Source: Chamaelirium japonicum (lineage: Eukaryota > Streptophyta > Magnoliopsida > Liliales > Melanthiaceae). Taken from it: 64,000 nt of DNA. Below, in pieces: positions 63,604-64,000 of the stretch (the stretch's first letter is position 1; the number at the start of each line of letters is the position of its first letter). Below the pieces are notes generated by a model. It was not told the DNA's origin. It saw only the letters and a list, made by a program, of their open reading frames with translations, and ran no database searches. The translations under genes were made by a program, and so were the position numbers. The stretch is from contig OX393551.1 in the NCBI GenBank assembly GCA_947650365.1, positions 62,055,173-62,119,172 of the forward strand, written 5' to 3'.

Positions 63604-64000
63604 TTACATTCGTGCGAATGAATTAGAATGGATCGTACGAATGAATTAGAATGGATCGTGCAAATGAATTAGAATGGATCGTACGAATGGATTAGAATGG
63701 ATCGTACGAATGGATTATAATGGATCGTACGAATGGATTAAAATGGATCTTACGAATGGATTAGAATGGATCGTACGAATGGATTAGAATAGATCGTACA
63801 AATGGATTAGAATGGATCGTACGAATGAATTAGAATGGATCATACGAATGAATTAGAATGGATCGTACGTTTAAATTAGAATGGATCGTACGAATGGATT
63901 AGAATGGATTGTACGAATGGATTAGAATGGATCATACGAATGGATTAGAATGGATCATACAAATGAATTAGAATGGATCGTGCGAATGAATTAGAATGGA
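63604..64000 (-). repeat. 23-bp satellite, reverse block running off the window
   Basis: About 17 reversed monomers, most of the GAATGGATTAG type. The array continues past the right edge. Confidence 0.93.

Noticed and set aside
1-64000. Telomeric repeat or rDNA spacer
   Set aside because: No TTTAGGG runs and no rRNA sequence were seen; the monomer is unrelated.

Overview
The window is a stretch of plant nuclear heterochromatin. About 85% of it (roughly 54 kb) is one AT-rich satellite with a 23-bp monomer. The rest is a single 9.7-kb Ty3/gypsy LTR retrotransposon inserted in the array, plus about 150 bp of unrelated sequence. No host gene, tRNA or rRNA was recognised. The plant assignment rests on the retrotransposon, whose domain order (gag, protease, reverse transcriptase, RNase H, a second archaeal-type RNase H, integrase) is that of the plant Tat lineage. 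The sequence does not reveal the species.

Layout: 1-6405 satellite; 6406-16096 retrotransposon on the minus strand, flanked by a perfect 5-bp target duplication (TGATC); 16102-40015 satellite; 40016-40169 non-satellite sequence, partly repeated at 201-270; 40170-64000 satellite. The monomer starts GATCC, has a CTAATTCATTC core and ends near CGTAC. A 28-bp form carries five extra bases near its start. From about 1.5 to 43 kb the monomers form a higher-order repeat of nine units (seven of 23 bp and two of 28 bp, 217 bp in all). Right of about 43 kb this order is lost and other variants dominate, so the window seems to hold a homogenised part and a more degenerate part.

The striking property is orientation. 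The array flips strand about 45 times in 54 kb, usually with no spacer and sometimes at a near-perfect palindrome. Several breakpoints occur two or three times with the same private variants on both sides, once in inverted form. Few inversions therefore seem to have arisen independently; flipped segments were copied about by segmental duplication.

The retrotransposon keeps both LTRs (about 1.2 kb, roughly 2% different by hand count), a primer-binding site, a polypurine tract and all expected domains, with about two interruptions in its coding region. It is a young fossil, probably about a million years old, and younger than the surrounding array. Its LTRs carry a GC-rich CGAGCT minisatellite, and its 3' untranslated region carries 145-bp and 78-bp tandem repeats. 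All satellite coordinates and orientation boundaries were read by eye and are good to about 10 bp.
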